Below are positions 59,153 through 64,000 of a DNA stretch of 64,000 bases, in pieces; within the stretch, counting starts at the first letter, position 1, and each line of letters starts with the position of its first letter. The position numbers were made by a program, and so were the translations under genes. This stretch comes from Lineus longissimus. Its lineage: Eukaryota > Nemertea > Pilidiophora > Heteronemertea > Lineidae. The notes below the pieces were generated by a model. The model saw nothing but the letters and a program-made list of their open reading frames with translations, was not told the DNA's origin and did no database searches. The DNA is taken from positions 3,908,001-3,972,000 of the forward strand of contig NC_088321.1 in NCBI RefSeq assembly GCF_910592395.1, given 5' to 3'.

Positions 59153-59162
59153 TCTCGCGAGA
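59153..59162. promoter_or_regulatory. TCTCGCGAGA palindrome, second copy
   Basis: Same motif and flanking CTAG as at 58171-58180, 982 bp away. Confidence 0.35.
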
Positions 59163-59225
59163 TTACGTCATTTGCCGGCTCTGCTGATTGACTCCACTGA
59201 TTGACATACAATGCCAATCGCATGG

Positions 59226-59893
59226 GTACGGAAGCGTATTAGTGCCAAGTGAAAAAAAAAATTCTGGCATAAATGAAAAAAAGATTTTTTTTTATCACGT
59301 ACGTACGAGTGAGTATCACGTAATAACGCGATAATTCGCGCTATCGCGTACGTACATGATACTAACGCGTAATTACGAGATAACTATGTGATAATAACGT
59401 GATAGTTTTCTCGTAATAACGTGATAGTTATCGCGTAATAACGTGTTAGTTATCGCTTAATAACGCGTAAGTTATCTCGTAATTACGCGTTAGTTATTGC
59501 GTAATAACGTGATAGTTATCTCGTAATTACGCGTTAGTATCACGTACGTACGCAGTAGCGTGAATTATCGCGTTATTACGTGTTAGTTATCGTGTAATAA
59601 CGTGTTAATCATCTCGTAATTACGTGTTAGTTATCGCGTAATTACGTGTTAGTTATCGCGTAATAGCGTGTTAGTTATCGCGTAATAACGCGTTAGTTAT
59701 CTCGTAATTACGCGTTAGTTATCGCGTAATAACGTGATAGTTATCTCGTAATTACACGTTAGTATCACGTACGTACGCAATAGTGCGAATTATCGCGTTA
59801 TTACGTGATACTATCTCGTACGTACGTAATTTAAAAACATTCTTCATTAATACCAAAACTTTTTTTTTACTTGGCACTAATACGCATCCGTAC
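59226..59893. mobile_element. Foldback element made of a 22-bp palindromic minisatellite
   Basis: Outer inverted repeats: GTACGGAAGCGTATTAGTGCC at 59226 and GGCACTAATACGCATCCGTAC at the right end, followed inward by A- and T-runs. The core (about 59290-59830) is a tandem of 22-bp units such as GTTAGTTATCGCGTAATAAC-GT, each containing the palindrome TTATCGCGTAATAA or a variant. It is punctuated by ACGTACGTACG blocks, which occur at both ends and in the middle. Almost every C is in a CpG. Non-coding, 668 bp. Confidence 0.8.
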
Positions 59894-60846
59894 ATGGGGG
59901 AGCTGATGTAACCAGCAAATCAATGTTCTTCATCCCTCCGTGATCGACCATGCCCTCGCTCTGATCATCACGGATCAACAGTTATAGATTATTAAGCATT
60001 TGCAGTAGGTAAGAAGAAATCTTTTTCGATACTGATCTCTTGTTATGTATGTAGCGTTGGCCTCCGTGTGTCGTGTCGGCGCATGCTTTCAGAGCCAGCT
60101 ATGTGTACAAAGTGCATGCATTCATCGTGTGCATTCCCATTGCCACATGGCCATGGGCATAGGGCTTTTCGAAAAAATTGCCGAAACTGGCCAAGTCAAA
60201 TGACCTCAAGCAGAACACATCTTAATCCGGAAGAAGGAGACTTTGGACAATGCCATGATGGTACGCCCATTGTATGGGATTGGCCACAACAGTGGCAGTG
60301 CCATAGCATGATTGATAGACAGCCAGGGCAGGCTGCCGCATCGGCCTTAGCCATACCTGATGTCGTTTTTACGTGGCCTGCGGTTAACTGCAGTAGTGGT
60401 GATCGCAGAAGCTGCTGGAGTGGAAGTAGAATACCGGTATATGCTGCATGGCGGTGCATGCACTGCATTCTATTTTATCTTCCGACTGACAGACATCATT
60501 GGATTCCACCTCCGAAGACACTGGTGTGATGTGTGCTCCAGGATTGGGGTGGTTGCTGAACATGTTTGGGAAAACATTGGCCTGGCACCGTTTATGCTCC
60601 TTGGTAGAAAGCGGCAAGTCGGTATAATTGTGATTGTCTTACCGATGGAATGTAAATGAAGAAACAGTGGTGGTCTAAATCCAAAAGTTGCACTATGTAA
60701 CATCCTTATTATGAGCCTCTGCTCTAGCCACTAAGCTACTGATCTATGTACTAATATATCAGCTATAATCAAATAAAATTGTTCTCTCGTATGTTTTTGT
60801 TTGTCTGGATTTAATTCCAAAGCATAAGAATGGCTTTTTCCTTCAG
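59894..60846. other. Upstream region of the KDZ-like gene
   Basis: Open frames of 153 aa (60068-60529) and 99 aa (60360-60659) overlap in different frames and lack known motifs. The interval may hold 5' untranslated exons. A good acceptor (pyrimidine run, then CAG) ends it at 60846. Confidence 0.35.
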
Positions 60847-60849
60847 AAA

Positions 60850-63698
60850 ATGGTCAGGCCAAGGAAAATAAGGGACTTTGTTTTTACCCTAGAAGACGAA
60901 ACGTATGTCCAAGTTGAAGTACCATTTCCTGCACCCCATATGGTAATTCCTGGCATTGACAACAGTGCTGACAATGTGCAGCCCTGTCCTACAACATCAT
61001 ATGAACCAGAAGGGAATCTTCTTGACATTGAACAAACAGGTAATTTGCTTGACAAGAGGGGGGCATGTGTTCTTTCTATTCTTAAACTAGGCTGTTTTTT
61101 CCATTCACTGGGATTCAGAAAGAAAAAAAAATTCTTCGACTACTCCACTAATGATAATCATAGTCTACTAAAAAATTGATTGCTGACACTCTAATATATG
61201 ATTTTTGACCAGGTTTCAATTCTTTGTTGGATATTCCACTCCAGTATACAAACATTGAGTCCACTCGAGATACCTATCATTCGCATGTTTCACTAAAAAA
61301 ATATCCATGTATTTTGAATCTGTATCCTGGCAATTTTCAAATGAAACTTAACGACCCATCCATGAATTATTTTTTCTGATTGAAACTCTCCTTGATGATA
61401 TACTTATTGTCTATCATATCATCTCATCCCTCTCCCTGATTTTGTTTTAGCTCTATCTTCATTGATTTCAAAATAAATGTTGTTCTATTGTAGTTGATGA
61501 GTGTTCTGAAACACAGTATTTTTCACGCATTTATCATTAGTTTAATTAAGGCGCTCTTTATTCTGGTACTTCGTCATTTGTATTTCGCGCGCTTTCCGTT
61601 TCGCGCGCTTTCTATTTCGCGCTTGCATCTCTGGTACATCACTACGTAGTTCGCCGGGTCCTCGCGGATTTGTCTTCTTATTTTCGTTGGAGGGTTTTGA
61701 CCTTTCCATGTGTGAGAAACTGGAGGAGAGCAACTCCAGGTATAAGATAAAATGTATAAGAATCCCCCTTGCCCCATCATGTTGGTCAATATTGAGTAAA
61801 GGGCTCATAAAACACACTTGAAAGTGATGGCTATCGATATCATTTAGATTTGTCTCCGTCAGGTTGCACGCTGATGCGTGTATTGATACATTAGGCCTAT
61901 TCTTGGATACTGGTTCCACTTTTCCAGGGCGAAGTCTCTTTTGTAATATTCGGGTAATATTTGTGAGTTCCCGTTATATTTTAATGCATGCTGGTAGCTG
62001 GTAAACTGTTTGTACTGATCTTGGTTGGGAACTATGGACTTTTCATGATTGAAAGTCATAATGTGATACTTCTCTGGTGATCTCGTAGATTGTCCATCTT
62101 TGCGAAGGTGGCAGCACCTGTCGGAACATGTGTTATGGGAATTGTTTATTCAATGACAAAGTGACCTTATTTTTGTATTATATCTTATTTTGCAGAAACA
62201 AAGTTTTGGAACTAACATCCAGTCGTTCTCGTTAGTAATTCCTTCGATTCGTCACAATGAGGGCATTGCACAGCCAAAGAAAAGAAGCAGATACGGTCAA
62301 GAAAAAGTTTCTCAGCTTGAGAACTGGAATGCTATTCGTGATGGAATGTTCACTAGTTTCCAAGAGTCGCTTGTTCCTGGTATGATTTGTGGAGCGTGCA
62401 GTGTTCCATTGTTAATATCCGTGTATCGATGTGATGACTGTTATGTTGGCTTCTTTCTTTGCGGCAGCTGTGTGGAAGAAGTGCATAATCATAAACACAC
62501 ATTGTTTCACCAACCATACAAATGGCAGGTCAGTATCTAATACTGTGTTTTATGACATAATGCAACTTTTTTGTTGCATGTCAGATAACTACATGTATTT
62601 GTATCGTACATTTCAGTTTCAGTAGTTGTGTTTCGGGACACAAAAACAATTTAATCAATTCCTTCAGAAATGTATTGTTGTTATGCCAAATCTCAATGCT
62701 TCAGTTTTGCTGAAACAGCTATATGGTTGTTACACTACAGTATTATTATTTTCAAGTTGAGGACAAAACTGGTGGATCAATAATGCATGTAGGATGTAAA
62801 TACAATGTATTTAGATGAGAAGAGAAATAGTTTTTGCAGTGAAAGAAAAACCCCAACTGGTGATCAAATGTTCTTTAGTTGGATTTCATGATGGCCTTAC
62901 AAAGGAGACGATAATAAACCGAAAAGGTTTCCAGGTAAAAAGGGAGGCCATTAAGGCATTTGCCCCCCTTGCTTGGTGAATTTCCATCCCCAGGACAGCA
63001 AGATGTGGAGCGTATAGTGAAAGCCCTGGACGATGATTTGTCCATTCATGTATAAATCAATTTGGGTATGCACAGAGTTGCTTGGTTGATATCACCCTCT
63101 AATCTGTATCATTTTCTATGCAGGCTCGAACTTGGAATTCATTTGTACCCAGGGGCAGTTGTGAAAAAGTTGTCCGGAGACATAACCATTCCTGCTCTAC
63201 AGCATTTATACGGCCCCTGGTCGTTGTTGATCATAAAGGTTTGCATTGAAAATTTCTCTTATTTTGCATGCAATCTTAAATACTTGTTGTACCTTAGCAC
63301 TTTTATTCCCATCTTTTAAGAAACCAACTTCTTTCATTGTTTTCATTAATGCGTAATGCTGTTTGTAGCAACACGCCTGTGAAGAGAACCAAAAAAGCCT
63401 AATGACTGCTTTTAGTTTGTAATTCATTCTTGCATTCATCTCGACTAATCTCATTTTGTTTCAGGACGATATCATCGATCGAATTTCCAGTTTTGCCTCT
63501 GTGAACCAGAGTCTGTTACCCTGATACTTCATCACCTGTGGCCTTCGTCTCCAAAGAAACCACGCATGTGTTTTCATTTCCACTTCATGGATTTGCTGCG
63601 GGTAATATCTTAAGTATCTTCAAGGAACAATTCTCATCATGGACTTCTGTGAAGCGTTCGAGCACTTATACAGTCCTTATGTTCATTTTGAAGACCCG
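60850..63698 (+). CDS. KDZ-transposase-like gene, 5' exons (runs off the window)
   Basis: Multi-exon gene. Exon 1, 60847-61039 (ATG at 60850; donor GTAAT; phase 1). Probable exon 2 from 61213. Exon 3, 62196-62528 (acceptor TTGCAG, donor GTCAGT, phase 0). Exon 4, 63124-63238 (phase 0 to 1). Exon 5, from 63465 (acceptor TTTCAG). Exon 3 encodes a cysteine cluster: MICGACSVPLL, YRCDDCY, LCGSCVEEVHNH and FHQPYKW. Exons 4-5 encode LVVVDHKG across the splice, then RYHRSNFQFCLCEPESVTL and LWPSSPKKPRMCFHFHFMDL. This 'GRYH...F-C-x-C-E...LWPA-P--P--AFHF--L' pattern is what I know from CxC-type cysteine clusters N-terminal to KDZ (Kyakuja-Dileera-Zisupton) transposases. After 63601 the next conserved piece (DFCEAF, 63642) is one frame off with a stop between, so the copy may be damaged. 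The nuclease domain would lie beyond 64000. Confidence 0.65.
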
Positions 63699-64000
63699 GT
63701 AAGTGGGTTGTATGTCTTTGTCATAAATTTTTTAAAGGAAAGATTGGTTACACTGAGACTCTAAGACTAAGGCCAGGGAATTGATAAAAACTAAGTGGAC
63801 CCACACTGACAGAAACCAATGTATCGCATTGACATTGTTTACTTCGAATACATGTATTGTATAGTATCTCAATGTCTCACTGACTCAGAAACGTTGTTGT
63901 GCGACCACCCCTAGTTGTTATCTACAGTGTTTATTGTTTGTCCCTCCAATAAGATTTAATAAAATTGAAATCCCTGCTGTGAAATTTACTATTTTTGCCT
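63699..64000 (+). other. Probable intron of the KDZ-like gene
   Basis: Begins with the strong donor GTAAGT at 63699 after the FEDP codons. No further coding motif before the window ends. Confidence 0.45.

Noticed and set aside
60068-60529. 153-aa cysteine-containing frame upstream of the KDZ-like gene
   Set aside because: Overlaps another open frame of similar length, has no regular Cys/His spacing and no clear splice sites.

Overview
The window looks like non-vertebrate, probably marine, metazoan DNA: AT-rich, gene-poor, with spliceosomal introns (GT/AG sites) and a very high load of transposon debris. Palindromes of the TAGGCCTA type recur, a weak hint of an ambulacrarian or similar invertebrate; I cannot name the species. 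There is no sign of bacterial operons, no rRNA and no convincing tRNA gene.

Layout. 0-5.6 kb: an intact retroelement-type RNase H reading frame on the minus strand, a pogo/Tigger-like MITE, a split copy of an interspersed repeat (repeat A) and a small hairpin MITE. 5.6-12.5 kb: a decayed Ty3/gypsy LTR retrotransposon (PBS, CCHC knuckle, protease/RT/RNase H/integrase remnants, polypurine tract). Its 3' LTR is much longer than its 5' LTR, and oppositely oriented 15-bp minisatellites lie in its 3' part. 12.5-19 kb: little recognisable. 19.0-21.7 kb: a broken L1/Tx1-like LINE with a hairpin element between its two ORFs. 23.3-27.1 kb: a ~1-kb inverted-repeat element and a ~302-bp tandem repeat. 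27.8-33.9 kb: a plus-strand cluster that does not look like ordinary host DNA. It holds a 336-aa unknown protein, a broken helical protein, small ORFs, and a 306-aa frame in which a dUTPase-like domain runs straight into the C-terminal part of a protein-primed type-B DNA polymerase (DNA_pol_B_2 type). I read it as a decayed dsDNA-virus-like or Polinton-related insertion. A PIF/Harbinger transposon with clear terminal inverted repeats is inserted in its middle. 34-46.9 kb: nested foldback elements and duplicated modules, a pogo-like transposase remnant, and the first of two 2.2-kb direct repeats (repeat B). 46.9-57.6 kb: mostly unrecognised sequence plus the second repeat B copy, which carries repeat A as a nested insertion. 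57.6-59.9 kb: two tRNA-derived SINE copies and a 668-bp foldback built from a 22-bp palindromic minisatellite. 60.8-64.0 kb: the 5' exons of a KDZ (Kyakuja/Dileera/Zisupton) transposase-like gene, with matching intron phases, running off the right edge.

No conserved host gene was recognised with confidence. The window is best read as layered mobile DNA: the virus-like block was later split by Harbinger, the LINE by a hairpin element, repeat B by repeat A and by a TIR element, and the gypsy 3' LTR by a SINE-like insertion. Those nestings give a relative order of events. All coordinates of repeats are from reading by eye and may be off by a few bases at diverged ends.
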